Assembly: GCA_963839955.1 (NCBI GenBank)
Contig: CAWIXB010000001.1
Span: 3,658,001 to 3,722,000 of the forward strand
Origin: CAWIXB01 sp963839955
GTDB taxonomy: Bacteria > Actinomycetota > Actinomycetes > JACCUZ01
Length of the DNA: 64,000 nucleotides
Direction of reading: 5' to 3'
In this document: positions 33,264 to 42,166 of the stretch, one piece after another
Numbering within the stretch: the first letter of the stretch is position 1
How the letters are laid out: every line of letters begins with the position of its first letter
The notes under the pieces: generated by a model
What the model was told of the DNA's origin: nothing
Databases searched by the model: none
What the model saw: only the letters and a program-made list of their open reading frames with translations
Made by a program: the position numbers and the translations under genes

Positions 33264-33896
33264 TCAGGCGTTCATCCGCGACATCGCGAGCGTGACCAGC
33301 GTGATCAGTGCCTGCTTGGTCGCCTGTCGTGAGCGCGCGTCGGTGTAGAGGACGGGCACCTCGGCGCGGATGGCGAGCGCCTCGCGCACCTCTTCGAGTG
33401 AGTGCCTGGCCACGCCGTCGAAGCAGTTAACCGCGACCACGAACGGGATCTGGCGGGACTCGAAGTAGTCCACGGCGCCGAAGCACGCCTCGAGGCGACT
33501 CGTGTCGACCAGCACGACGGCGCCGATCGCCCCGCGCACCAGGTCGTCCCACATGAAGTGGAAGCGGTCCTGGCCGGGGGTACCGAACAGGTAGAGCCAC
33601 AGGTCGCCCGGCAGCGCGATGCGACCGAAGTCCATCGCGACCGTCGTGCTGGTCTTACGATCGGCCACGTCCCCCGCGTCGTCGACACCGAGGCTGTGCT
33701 CGGTCATTGCCGCCTCGGTCGAGAGCGGCTCGATGTCGGAGATGGAGCCGATGAAGGTCGTCTTACCGACGGAGAAGCCGCCCGCGATGACGATCTTGAC
33801 GGTGATGGGCGCAGCATGCTCCGCGACGTCCTCCGGCGGCTGCGGCACGGTGGACGTGTCGACCTGCGCCGCCACGTCAGAGCGAGGAAATGCCAT
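33264..33896 (-). CDS. cvnD: conservon GTPase CvnD
   Basis: The protein carries a small-GTPase fold: P-loop GGFSVGKTTFIG (about residues 40-51), switch/DxxG-like region LFGTPGQDRF and VAVNCFDG in place of NKxD. This is the CvnD (ATP/GTP-binding, MglA-related) member of the Streptomyces-type conservon. I chose ATG 33896, which has GGAGAG before it; the gene overlaps cvnC by 20 bases. CvnD receives signals from CvnA-C at the membrane. Confidence 0.93.
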   Translation of the reverse strand: MAFPRSDVAAQVDTSTVPQPPEDVAEHAAPITVKIVIAGGFSVGKTTFIGSISDIEPLSTEAAMTEHSLGVDDAGDVADRKTSTTVAMDFGRIALPGDLWLYLFGTPGQDRFHFMWDDLVRGAIGAVVLVDTSRLEACFGAVDYFESRQIPFVVAVNCFDGVARHSLEEVREALAIRAEVPVLYTDARSRQATKQALITLVTLAMSRMNA

Positions 33897-34242
33897 CGAG
33901 AACACTCTCCAGAACCTCGAGGTTGTCTGCGGGTGACACAGAGTCGGACGACGCGCCGTGCACGACGACCAGCCGTTCGTCGGCCAGGTCGCCGACCAGG
34001 ACGCGGATCACGCCAATCGGAAGGGACAGGTGGGCCGAGAGCTCGACGACCGAGAGGACCTTGTCGCGGACGAGCGCCACGATGCGGCCCCGCTCCGGTG
34101 CGCCGACGGCGAGCGTGGGAGCACCCACGGCTCGGACCAGCGCCTCGAGAGGGAGGTAGCCGCGTCTCGCGGTGGTACGTCCCCGGGTGAGGGTGTACGG
34201 CCGGACCAGCCGATCACCCCGCTCCAGGTCGTCCTCGGACAC
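33877..34242 (-). CDS. cvnC: conservon DUF742 protein CvnC
   Basis: The 121-residue DUF742 protein has the family N-terminus RLVRPYTLTRGRT and a winged-helix-like region VVELSAHLSLPIGVIRVLVGDL (key SLPIGVIRVL). It ends DNLEVLESVLDGISSL, as CvnC proteins do. It is the third of four genes; the start is a GTG eight bases after the CvnB stop. Confidence 0.93.
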   Translation of the reverse strand: MSEDDLERGDRLVRPYTLTRGRTTARRGYLPLEALVRAVGAPTLAVGAPERGRIVALVRDKVLSVVELSAHLSLPIGVIRVLVGDLADERLVVVHGASSDSVSPADNLEVLESVLDGISSL

Positions 34243-34250
34243 GTCGAGTC

Positions 34251-34706
34251 CTAGCCCTGCACGCCGGCGAACTGACCGGCCTCGCCGAGCGGCAGCCGGG
34301 CACGCATCTCACTGACCAGCTGCGGGGTCAACGTCGCTTCGGTGCGCGTGACGAGCAGGGTCATCTCGTAGCCGACCATCCCGACGTCACAGGCACCCTC
34401 GGCGACGACCGCGAGCACGGACCCGTCGCTGATGCTGGTGACGAACAGGAACAGGTCATCCATCTCGACGATGGCCTGGCGGACCTCGCCCGCGTTCAGC
34501 TGTCGCGCGGCGCCGCGCGTCAGGCTGGACATGCCCGAGACGATCGCCGCGAGCTGGTCGCCGCTGGTGCGGTCGAGCTCGTCGGACATGGTCATCAGTA
34601 GGCCGTCGGCGGACACCACGAGGGTATGCCGCACGCCCGGCACGTTCTTGACGAAGTTGGCGAGCAACCAGCTGAAGCTGGCCGCCTCACTACTGAGAAT
34701 GGTCAC
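34251..34706 (-). CDS. cvnB: conservon roadblock/LC7 protein CvnB
   Basis: This 151-residue roadblock/LC7 protein shows FSWLLANFVKNVPGVRHTLVVSADGLLM (key NVPGVRHTLVVSADGL) and GMSSLTRGAA. Roadblock proteins act as regulators of Ras-like GTPases, here CvnD. GGAGGAAACCGAC precedes the GTG start. It follows CvnA after 23 bases. Confidence 0.93.
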   Translation of the reverse strand: MTILSSEAASFSWLLANFVKNVPGVRHTLVVSADGLLMTMSDELDRTSGDQLAAIVSGMSSLTRGAARQLNAGEVRQAIVEMDDLFLFVTSISDGSVLAVVAEGACDVGMVGYEMTLLVTRTEATLTPQLVSEMRARLPLGEAGQFAGVQG

Positions 34707-34729
34707 GTCGGTTTCCTCCGGCTCGCGGA

Positions 34730-37700
34730 TCAGCTGGTGGGTTCGGAATCGGGCACAGGCGCCTCGGCCGGCGGCTGGGATGGCGGTTCGGACGGAGGAT
34801 CTGCCTTCTCACCCTCGGCGTCGCGACCGCGCTCTACACCGGCCCGGAAGCCGGAGAGCATGCCCCGGACCTTGTCAGCATCGCGTTCCGGACGTGGCGC
34901 GGCGGGGGCGTCGGCGACGGCCGTTGCGGCTGCTGCCGGGCTGCGTCGGGTGAGACCCTCGCGGGCCGCCGCGGCCTGGCCTGCGCTCGGCGTGAACGTC
35001 GGCTCGTAGAGACCACGCAGCTCCGAGAGCGCGTCGGAGTGCAGTTGGGCGCTCTCTGCGCGCTGAGCCAGCGACTGCGGTTCGACGGGTGCTGCGGCGG
35101 CCACCACGGGTACTGCTTCTTCCTCGACAGGCTCGTCCGGCGCCTCGGCCGGGGGACGGTCGGGTGCCGCGAACGTGTCGGCGGCGAAGCTGGGTACCGG
35201 TTGGGCAGGCGCGAACACCGTCGCGGGCGCGGCGGACTCCGTCACGGGCGGCGCAGTCGTGCTCGCCGCTCGTTGCGGAGCTGTACCGATCGATGCGGGC
35301 GCGGTCGGTGCGGCGGGTACGACGGGCGCCGAGGCAGCGTTCGCGGCCTCCAGGGCTCGCGCGGCCTTCCTGTCCTTCCGGCTGGACTTCGCCGGCCTGG
35401 CCTTCATCGGCCCACCAGGCAGGATGTCGACCGCGGGGGCGTAGACGAACAGCGGGCGTGCGGGCTCGGGCTGGGGCTGGGGCTGGGGCTGGGGCTCGGG
35501 CTGAGATTGGGGCTGGTGCTCGGGGAACGCCTCCGGCGCGGGGACCGCGGCCGCGAGCTCGGACGAGAACCAGGACGCAGACGGAGCAGGCTCGTCGTCG
35601 GAAGCCTTCAGCGCGGCCAGGACGGCGGGCAATGCCTCGGCAAGCTCGTTGGTGTCCACGGCGGCCGCGTCGGCCGCTTCGGTGATCGACTCGTCGACCG
35701 TCACGTCGTCGGAAACCGACTCGTCCGGGATCGGCTCGGCGACCTTCGCCGACTTCGCGCCGCGGCTGAACATCCGGTGGCGGGGGGCCGGGACCGGGAC
35801 AACCTCAGCAATGGGCTCGTCGATCACCTCACCATCAGGCTCGACGACCGGCTCATCGACTCTCTCGACGACCTCGGCCACCGGCTCGCCGTGCGTGTCA
35901 CCCACGTCGACAACCGGCTCGGCGCTCACCTCGACAACCTCGGCAACCGTCTCGTCCGCTGCCTCGGCAACCGGCTCGAGCACAAGGCCCCGGCGGTTGT
36001 GGCGGGTGAAGCGACGGCGGCGCACCGGAGGTGCTTCGCCGGTCACTTCTGCGGCGTGCTCAGCGGTCTCGACAGCGTCATCGTCGAGCATCTCGGCGAC
36101 AAGCTCGACGGGTTCGTCGTCCGAGGTCCCGACCGCGGTCTCGACCGGCGTCTCGTCCGGGGTCTCGTACGGCAGCTCCTCGGCCGCCGGCGCCGGCGGC
36201 CCTGCGTGCGCCTCGTCGGGTGCAGCGTCGAAGGCCACCAGATCGTCGGCGTCGTCAACTGCCGGCGGGACAACGTCGGCGCGGTTCGACGACGACTTGC
36301 GAGAGAAACGTTTGCGGCGCGGCTTCGACGTCGGCCGGTCCTCGACGTGGTGGCCGGCCAGCTTGGCGGTCAGCTCGTCCGTCACGTCGTAGGAATGCTC
36401 GTACTCGTACTCGAGGTCGAACCCGGGCTGGGTCGTCGGCTCTGCGACCTCGACGACAACCTCGACAGCTTCGTCCGCAACAACCTCGTCAGCAGCCTCG
36501 GCAACAACCTCGTCAGCCGCCGCGGCGACTACCTCGTCAGGAACGACCTCAGCAGCCACGACCTCGGCGGCAATTTCGTCGACCACCACCACGGAGGGCG
36601 CGTCGGCGACGGCATCGGGGACCTCGTCGGTCGCTTCGGCTGCGGCCTCGTCCGCGAACACCAGGGGAGCGGCCATGCCCTCGAACACGGTGTGCGGCAA
36701 GGCAACCGCGACGACGGTGCCCGTCGAGGCGCCGGGGCGCAGCTCGACGGTCGCACCGAGCCGTGCGGCGAGACGGCCGACGACCAGCATGCCGACGCGC
36801 TGCGACACAGCGATCTCGGCGATGGGCGGGTCGACGATGGTGGCATTGGCCGCGGCGTACTGCTCGGTGCTCATGCCGAGGCCGGTGTCGGTGATCGTGA
36901 GGTCGACGCTGTGCGCGTGCATGACGGCAGACACCACGACGCGGGTGTCCGGGTTGGAGAAGTGGGTCGCGTTCTCCAGCAGCTCGGCGAGCAAGTGGGC
37001 CGCGGGGAGTGCGAGGTGGGCCGAGACGTCGCGATCCTCCGTCATGGACAGGTCCACCCGGTCGTACGCCTCGATCTCACCGACTGCTGTGCGGATGACG
37101 TCGGAGAGCGGCTGCGCGCGGCGCAGGCGACGGGTGGCATCGATGCCCGCGAGCACGAGCAGGCTCTCGGCGTTGCGGCGCATGCGGGTAGCAAGGTGGT
37201 CGAGTTTGAAGAGGTCGTCGAGGGTCGCGGGGTCTTCCTCGCCGGCTTCCATCCGGTCGAGGTTCGCGAGCTGGCGGCCGAGCAGGACCTGGTTGCGGCG
37301 CGCGACGTTGACGAACATCTCGGCGATGCTCGCGCGCAGCGCGGCCTGCTCGCCGGCGACGCGGACGGTGATCTCGTTGACGGTGTTGAAGGCTTCGGCG
37401 AGCTGTCCGATCTCGTCGCGAGACTCGGCGGCAATCGGTTCGACGTGGACGCCGGGTCCGTCGCCGGGGGTCAGCATCCGGGCCACCATGCGCGGCAGCT
37501 CCTCGCCGACCTGGGTGGCGGCGAGCGTGAGGCGGCGCAGGGGGCGGGTGATGCGAGCAGCCAGCGCGACGGCCAGTGAGACGGTGACCAGCAGGCCGAG
37601 CCCGGCGGCACCGACGAGCAGGTAGGCCTGCCCCTCGGACGCCTCAGCGCGCACCAGCAGCGTGGTCGCGGCGACGAGAAGCACAGTCGGGATCGCCAGG

Positions 37701-37741
37701 ACGGCCAGGAGCTTCGTGCGAACGCCGGCGTGACGGAGCAT
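34730..37741 (-). CDS. cvnA: conservon sensor kinase CvnA, without sensor domain and with long acidic tail
   Basis: The ATG at 37741 has GGGAAGG upstream; the protein is 1003 residues. Two membrane helices (about 10-30 and 40-62) are separated by only about nine residues, so the usual extracytoplasmic nitrate-sensor-like domain is missing. A HAMP-like linker and the CvnA kinase core follow (RRNQVLLGRQLANLDRME; HLLAELLENATHFSNP; ITDTGLGMS). From about residue 430 to the end lies roughly 570 residues of low-complexity Asp/Glu/Val/Ala/Pro sequence, with repeats like ADEVVAEAADEVVADEA and a QPQ/PEPQ run. CvnA phosphorylates or regulates CvnB-D. The tail could be a disordered scaffold. Confidence 0.9.
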   Translation of the reverse strand: MLRHAGVRTKLLAVLAIPTVLLVAATTLLVRAEASEGQAYLLVGAAGLGLLVTVSLAVALAARITRPLRRLTLAATQVGEELPRMVARMLTPGDGPGVHVEPIAAESRDEIGQLAEAFNTVNEITVRVAGEQAALRASIAEMFVNVARRNQVLLGRQLANLDRMEAGEEDPATLDDLFKLDHLATRMRRNAESLLVLAGIDATRRLRRAQPLSDVIRTAVGEIEAYDRVDLSMTEDRDVSAHLALPAAHLLAELLENATHFSNPDTRVVVSAVMHAHSVDLTITDTGLGMSTEQYAAANATIVDPPIAEIAVSQRVGMLVVGRLAARLGATVELRPGASTGTVVAVALPHTVFEGMAAPLVFADEAAAEATDEVPDAVADAPSVVVVDEIAAEVVAAEVVPDEVVAAAADEVVAEAADEVVADEAVEVVVEVAEPTTQPGFDLEYEYEHSYDVTDELTAKLAGHHVEDRPTSKPRRKRFSRKSSSNRADVVPPAVDDADDLVAFDAAPDEAHAGPPAPAAEELPYETPDETPVETAVGTSDDEPVELVAEMLDDDAVETAEHAAEVTGEAPPVRRRRFTRHNRRGLVLEPVAEAADETVAEVVEVSAEPVVDVGDTHGEPVAEVVERVDEPVVEPDGEVIDEPIAEVVPVPAPRHRMFSRGAKSAKVAEPIPDESVSDDVTVDESITEAADAAAVDTNELAEALPAVLAALKASDDEPAPSASWFSSELAAAVPAPEAFPEHQPQSQPEPQPQPQPQPEPARPLFVYAPAVDILPGGPMKARPAKSSRKDRKAARALEAANAASAPVVPAAPTAPASIGTAPQRAASTTAPPVTESAAPATVFAPAQPVPSFAADTFAAPDRPPAEAPDEPVEEEAVPVVAAAAPVEPQSLAQRAESAQLHSDALSELRGLYEPTFTPSAGQAAAAREGLTRRSPAAAATAVADAPAAPRPERDADKVRGMLSGFRAGVERGRDAEGEKADPPSEPPSQPPAEAPVPDSEPTS

Positions 37742-37921
37742 GAGGGCCTTCCCACTGGTGGGCGGTCGTGACGGTCGGATGAGCGTGCTCGGAGCGTGCG
37801 GGTCGAGCGGGGTCAGGGCCGGAGGGGGCAAGCGTCGGACCGGCACAGACAAGACAGTGACTTTGATCGGCCGAATACCGGCGATCCTTGAGGCGGCCGG
37901 CCCGCCTCTACGGCGCCTCCC

Positions 37922-37927
37922 TACGCT
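37922..37927 (+). promoter_or_regulatory. -10 element of a leaderless promoter (quinone oxidoreductase)
   Basis: TACGCT (TANNNT) ends seven bases before the ATG at 37935, and no ribosome site is present between them, so transcription would begin at or near the start codon. Confidence 0.6.
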
Positions 37928-37934
37928 GACCGGC

Positions 37935-38921
37935 ATGAAAGCGGTGACCATCAGCGAGCCAGGCGGCCCGGAGGTCCTCACCTGGGCCGACGTCCCCGAC
38001 GCCCGGGCCGGGCGTGGCGAGGCCGTCGTCGAGGTCGTCGCGACGGCCGTGAACAGGGCAGACCTGCACCAGCGCGCGGGTCGCTACGACCCGCCGCCCG
38101 GCGCCTCGCCGTACCTCGGTCTGGAGTGCTCGGGGCGCATCGCCGCGCTCGGCGAGGGCACCGAGGGGTCTGGCTGGTCCGTCGGCGACGAGGTGTGCGC
38201 GCTGCTCTCCGGGGGCGGGTACGCCGAGCTGGTGGCGGTCCCCGTCGGCCAGCTGCTGCCCGCGCCCAAGGGATCGACCCTGGTCGAGGCCGCCGCCCTG
38301 CCCGAGGTGGTCTGCACGGTCTGGTCGAACGTGTTCATGCTCGCCGGGCTGCGCCCCGACGAGACCCTGCTCGTCCACGGGGGTTCGTCCGGAGTCGGCA
38401 CCATGGCGATCCAGCTCGCCGCCAACCTGGGCGCGCGGGTCGCCGTTACCGCAGGCACGGCCGGCAAGCTCGAACGCTGCAAGGAGTTAGGCGCAAGCAT
38501 CCTGGTGAACTACCGCGAGCAGGACTTTGTCGAGGTGGTGAAGGAGGCGACCGACGGGAACGGCGCCGACGTGGTCCTGGACAACATGGGCGCGAAGTAC
38601 CTCGCGCGCAACGTCGAGGTGCTGGCCGCCAACGGTCGGCTCGCGGTCGTCGGCATGCAGGGTGGCGTCAAGGCCGAGCTCGACATCGGCCTCCTCATGC
38701 GCAAGCGCGCCGCGATCCTGGCGGCTCTGTTGCGCGCACGGCCGACGAAGGAGAAGGCCGCGATCGTGGCGTCGGTGCGCGAGCACGTCTGGCCGCTCAT
38801 CGAGGCCGGCGACATCCGGCCGATCGTCGATCGCACGGTTCCGATCGAGCAGGCCGCAGAAGCGCACCGCGCCGTCGAGGCCAGTGAGCACGTCGGCAAG
38901 GTGCTGCTCACGCGTTCGTAG
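37935..38921 (+). CDS. NAD(P)H quinone oxidoreductase, PIG3/zinc-less MDR family
   Basis: The 328-residue protein is a medium-chain dehydrogenase without zinc ligands. Features: MKAVTISEPGGPEVLTWADVP, NRADLHQRAGRYDPPPGAS (PIG3-type, key NRADLHQR), LGLECSGRI, and the NADP-binding HGGSSGVGTMAIQLA (about residues 148-162). PIG3-type enzymes reduce quinones with NADPH. It is transcribed away from cvnA and its end overlaps the convergent GNAT gene by 14 bases. Confidence 0.92.
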   Translation: MKAVTISEPGGPEVLTWADVPDARAGRGEAVVEVVATAVNRADLHQRAGRYDPPPGASPYLGLECSGRIAALGEGTEGSGWSVGDEVCALLSGGGYAELVAVPVGQLLPAPKGSTLVEAAALPEVVCTVWSNVFMLAGLRPDETLLVHGGSSGVGTMAIQLAANLGARVAVTAGTAGKLERCKELGASILVNYREQDFVEVVKEATDGNGADVVLDNMGAKYLARNVEVLAANGRLAVVGMQGGVKAELDIGLLMRKRAAILAALLRARPTKEKAAIVASVREHVWPLIEAGDIRPIVDRTVPIEQAAEAHRAVEASEHVGKVLLTRS

Positions 38922-39909
38922 TCGACCGCGCCTTCGCGTCAGCAGCAGTGGCCCGGCGTACGACGGGCACGCGCTTGGCGAACGCGTCCATCTCGAGAAC
39001 CGGGCGCATGCCGACGGACTCGTAGAGCGCGAGCGCACTCGTGACGTTGGCGACGTCGACGTGCAGTACGACCGCCGCGCGCCCGTCCTCGCGGGCCGCC
39101 GCGAAGTAGAGGCGCAGCATCGCCTTCGCGACACCGCGGCCCCGACCGCGTGGGAGGACACCCAGGGTGCGCACATACCCCGCGTCCTCGGTCTCGACGA
39201 ACTGCGCAGTGCCGATCATCACGCCGACCGGGTCGCCGTCGAGCTCGGCCAGCCAGAGGCGCACCCAGGCCGGGGGGTGCTCGACCAGCCACTTGTGCCA
39301 GTCGTCGAAGGACTGCGGCACGACGCCGTAGTGGTCGGCGAACGACTCCTCGTTGATGACGTAGGCGGCGTGCAGGTCGTCCTCGTTCTGGCTGACGTCG
39401 ACGGTGAGGTCGATCTCACGGATCACGACGCCGGGTGCCGGAACCGGTGCCGTGCTGTCGGCACCGGAGACTTGTTCGAAGTCCACGCGCATCCGCGTGA
39501 ACGTGGTGCCCACGTCGTAGCCCCTGGCCCGCAGCCAGCCTTGAGTGCGGGTGTCCTGGCGGTAGGCGGCGGTGTCGAAGAGCACGTCGTCGTGCCCGTG
39601 CTCGGCGGCCATCGCCAGCCCGGCCGACTCGAGGTCGCCGACGAGGTCGATGCCGAGCGCGGCGTCCCGGTCGGGGTGCACGTAGGCGTCGAGCTCGGCC
39701 TGGGTGGAGCCACTGCGGACCTTCACCCAGCCGTAGGCGGCGAGAGTGCCGTCGTCGTACCACCCCACCTGGTGCACGTTGTCGCGAGCCAGGTCGACCT
39801 CGAGCTCGGTGAGGGTGTAGTCGCTCTTGCCCAGCACCGCGGTGTCGCTGGCCATGAGCAGCGCGAAGATCTCGGGGGCGTCGTCAACGGTGACCGGTCG
39901 GGACTGCAC
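38908..39909 (-). CDS. tandem GNAT acetyltransferase (MshD-like architecture)
   Basis: From the GTG at 39909 the protein has 333 residues and two GNAT halves. The first starts VQSRPVTVDDAPEIFALLMA; the second has the acetyl-CoA motif VRTLGVLPRGRGRGVAKAML (about residues 258-277) and VDVANVTSALALYESVGMRP. This pattern resembles mycothiol synthase MshD, but the first half is degenerate and its acceptor is not clear, so I keep a general name. The start is uncertain; an in-frame ATG at 39978 would overlap the divergent bpa start. Confidence 0.8.
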   Translation of the reverse strand: MQSRPVTVDDAPEIFALLMASDTAVLGKSDYTLTELEVDLARDNVHQVGWYDDGTLAAYGWVKVRSGSTQAELDAYVHPDRDAALGIDLVGDLESAGLAMAAEHGHDDVLFDTAAYRQDTRTQGWLRARGYDVGTTFTRMRVDFEQVSGADSTAPVPAPGVVIREIDLTVDVSQNEDDLHAAYVINEESFADHYGVVPQSFDDWHKWLVEHPPAWVRLWLAELDGDPVGVMIGTAQFVETEDAGYVRTLGVLPRGRGRGVAKAMLRLYFAAAREDGRAAVVLHVDVANVTSALALYESVGMRPVLEMDAFAKRVPVVRRATAADAKARSTTNA

Positions 39910-39976
39910 GAGCGCCAGGGTGACACGGCCGCACCCTGGGGAGCCACCGCATTGCGGGTGAGTGAGGATGGTCGCC

Positions 39977-40555
39977 ATGACGGAGCAGGAGAACGGCAGC
40001 GAAGGCATGGACCCGCAGCGCGTGGTCGTGGTGGGCCCCGAGGGAATGGCGATCGAGGGCACCAACGCGGAGGGTGAGGACGAGCAGCGATCGGTCACCG
40101 AGCTGGTCGACCAGCCGGCCAAGGTGATGCGCATCGGCAGCATGATCAAGCAGCTGCTCGAAGAGGTCCGCGGCTCGGAGCTGGACGAGGCCAGCCGCGT
40201 GCGCCTGAAGGAGATCCACACCCGGTCGATCAAGGAGCTCGAGCAGGGCCTGGCTCCCGAGCTGGTCGACGAGCTGGAGCGGATCTCGCTGCCGTTCACC
40301 GAGGACTCGGTGCCGAGCGAGTCGGAGCTGCGGGTCGCGCAGGCTCAGCTCGTCGGGTGGCTGGAAGGGCTCTTCCACGGCATCCAGACGGCGCTGTTCG
40401 CGCAGCAGATGGCGGCCCGAGCCCAGTTCGAGGATCTGCGCCGCCGCGCCCTGCCTGCGGGCATGACGCTCCCGGGTGGACCTGGCACTCCGGGCAACCC
40501 CGGTGAGCCCGGTGAGGGGCCGCAGACCGGCCAGGGCACCGGCCAGTACCTCTGA
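39977..40555 (+). CDS. bpa: bacterial proteasome activator Bpa (PafE)
   Basis: The 192-residue protein has a helical core (SMIKQLLEEVRGSELDEASR, IHTRSIKELEQGLAPELVDELERISLPF; key QLVGWLEGLFHGIQTALFAQQ) and a Pro/Gly-rich tail ending in GQYL. This ATP-independent ring opens the actinobacterial 20S proteasome gate by inserting the GQYL-type C-terminal motif. Its presence implies a proteasome elsewhere in the genome. I chose the third possible start, ATG 39977, because GAGG lies eight bases before it. The stop overlaps the possible CTG start of the next gene (CTGA). Confidence 0.95.
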   Translation: MTEQENGSEGMDPQRVVVVGPEGMAIEGTNAEGEDEQRSVTELVDQPAKVMRIGSMIKQLLEEVRGSELDEASRVRLKEIHTRSIKELEQGLAPELVDELERISLPFTEDSVPSESELRVAQAQLVGWLEGLFHGIQTALFAQQMAARAQFEDLRRRALPAGMTLPGGPGTPGNPGEPGEGPQTGQGTGQYL

Positions 40556-40911
40556 ACGGACCCTTCGCCGCCGTACTCGTCGCCCTGGCACTGGCCACGG
40601 CGGCGTGGAGCGGCCTGCGCGCAGCCCGCGACCGGTGGATCGACGGCGTCGTTCTCCTCGCCATGGGCGCGCTCGAGCTCGGACTGCTCGGCTACGTCGC
40701 TCTGGCCGCGGTCGCGTCCGCGCGCGGTGACGGGGTGGCCGACCCCGCGGTGTTCTGGAGCTACGCCGTGGCGAGCGTCGTCATCCCGGTTGGTGGGGCG
40801 TTCCTCGCTCTCACCGAGCGGACCCGGTGGGGAGCCGTCCTGGCCGCCGTGACGTGCGTGGTCGCGGCGGTCGTCGTGCTGCGCATGCACCAGGTGTGGG
40901 TCAGTGGCTGA
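40552..40911 (+). CDS. small membrane protein, probable CTG start
   Basis: A 119-residue frame of four hydrophobic helices begins LNGPFAAVLVALALATAAW at CTG 40552, overlapping the bpa stop as CTGA. The first standard start is an ATG at 40663, but using it would lose the first helix and the basic loop RAARDRW. Codon usage and hydrophobic pattern are continuous back to the CTG. Function is unknown; it is followed by a second small membrane protein that overlaps it by eight bases, so the pair may form a complex. Confidence 0.65.
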   Translation: MNGPFAAVLVALALATAAWSGLRAARDRWIDGVVLLAMGALELGLLGYVALAAVASARGDGVADPAVFWSYAVASVVIPVGGAFLALTERTRWGAVLAAVTCVVAAVVVLRMHQVWVSG

Positions 40912-41314
40912 CCGCGGTCGGGCCGCCGACCGGCGGCGCGGCGTACGGCTGTTGCTTGTCGCGCTCTATGGGACCTTCGCGCTCGCCGCCACCGGGCGGG
41001 CGACGGTGCAGATCATCACGCGGTACGACGAGGCGCCGCTCGCCTACCTGCTCTCCGCCCTCGCGGCTGTCGTCTACATCGTGGCGACCGCGGCCTTCGC
41101 GGTCGGCAGCGCTCGCGGCCTTCGGTTGGCGATCGTCGCGTGCAGCGTCGAGCTGGCCGGGGTGCTGGTGGTCGGCACGCTCAGCGTGGTCTCGCCCGAG
41201 CGGTTTCCGGACGAGACGGTCTGGTCGGGGTTCGGGGCGGGCTATGGGTACCTGCCGCTCCTGCTGCCGCCGGCCGGGCTGGCGTGGCTGCTCGTCAACC
41301 GCCGCTCGGGCTGA
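40904..41314 (+). CDS. small membrane protein of unknown function
   Basis: The 136-residue product has a basic N-terminus (MADRGRAADRRRGVR) followed by four predicted helices: about 14-32, 46-68, 74-95 and 113-131. The GTG start lies inside the end of the previous gene (eight-base overlap). The first half ('ALYGTFALAATGRATVQIITRYDEAPLAYLLSALAAVVYIVAT'; short form GRATVQIITRYDEAPLAYLL) is seen in actinobacterial conserved hypothetical membrane proteins. It converges with the HAD gene, nine bases apart. Confidence 0.8.
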   Translation: MADRGRAADRRRGVRLLLVALYGTFALAATGRATVQIITRYDEAPLAYLLSALAAVVYIVATAAFAVGSARGLRLAIVACSVELAGVLVVGTLSVVSPERFPDETVWSGFGAGYGYLPLLLPPAGLAWLLVNRRSG

Positions 41315-41323
41315 CGCCGCGGG

Positions 41324-42124
41324 TCAGAGGTCGAAGACGTCCTCGAGGATGCGCGCGACGCCGTGGTCCTCGGGGGCGGCCGCGAGCAGTTCGACCGAAG
41401 CGAGCACCTCGGGATGCCCCCCGGAGACGGCGTACGACGTGCCAGCCCAGGCCAGCATCGGCAGGTCATTGGGCATGTCGCCGAACGCCAGCACGTCGGC
41501 CGCGTCGATGCCGCGCTCGGCACAGATCTTGGCCAGGGTGGTTGCCTTCGAGACACCGGCCGCCGAGATCTCGAGCAGGCCGGACTTCGACGAGTGCGTC
41601 AGCTCGGCGAGGTCGCCCACCACCTCGCGGGCTCGGCCGAGCAGCTCGTCGGAGCCCATCGCCGAGTGCCGGGCGAGCAGCTTGACGGCCGGCTCGGCGT
41701 AGATGGTCTCGATGGCCGCGATCTCGCGCGCGGTGTTGACGTCCCAGCGGGCCTCGTAGCTCTCCTCGTGCGAGAAGCCGTCCAGCGTCTCGACCGCGAA
41801 CGCGATGTCGGGCAGCGCCTCGCGGAGCCGGCGCGCCACGTCGAGCCCCACCTCCACCGAGAGGGGGAACACCTCGACGATCTCCTCAGTGTGCAGGTCG
41901 TAGAGCAGCGCACCGTTCGCACAGATCGCGACCCCGGTGTGCCCGGTTCGCTCCGCCACTTCGGACATCCACCGGGGCGGCCGGCCGGTGACGAAGACCA
42001 CCGGCACGCCGAGCTTCTCCACCGCCTGCAACGCGGCGACGGTGCGGTCGGTGATGATGCCGTCCCAGGGCACGATCGTGCCGTCGAGGTCCGTCGCGAC
42101 GAGCTTGGGGCGGTGAGGGGTCAC
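41324..42124 (-). CDS. Cof-type HAD hydrolase
   Basis: The 266-residue protein has the HAD motif I LVATDLDGTIVPWD (nucleophile Asp near residue 12), VVFVTGRPPRWM (motif II), Lys region SKATTLAKICAERGI, and motif IV VLAFGDMPNDLPML. A C2B-type cap lies between. Cof-type phosphatases act on sugar phosphates, FMN or similar. The GTG at 42124 is preceded by GACAAT six bases upstream, consistent with a leaderless message. It lies downstream of serS beyond a palindromic repeat. Confidence 0.92.
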   Translation of the reverse strand: MTPHRPKLVATDLDGTIVPWDGIITDRTVAALQAVEKLGVPVVFVTGRPPRWMSEVAERTGHTGVAICANGALLYDLHTEEIVEVFPLSVEVGLDVARRLREALPDIAFAVETLDGFSHEESYEARWDVNTAREIAAIETIYAEPAVKLLARHSAMGSDELLGRAREVVGDLAELTHSSKSGLLEISAAGVSKATTLAKICAERGIDAADVLAFGDMPNDLPMLAWAGTSYAVSGGHPEVLASVELLAAAPEDHGVARILEDVFDL

Positions 42125-42166
42125 GCCTTCATTGTCCTGGTCTGGCTGCCGGCGCCCGCCTCCGCC

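Noticed and set aside
35039..37579. 846-codon open frame on the plus strand opposite cvnA
   Set aside because: It mirrors the low-complexity cvnA sequence in a GC-rich gene; the product is Arg/Gly/Val-rich with no domain, no ribosome site and no sensible start.
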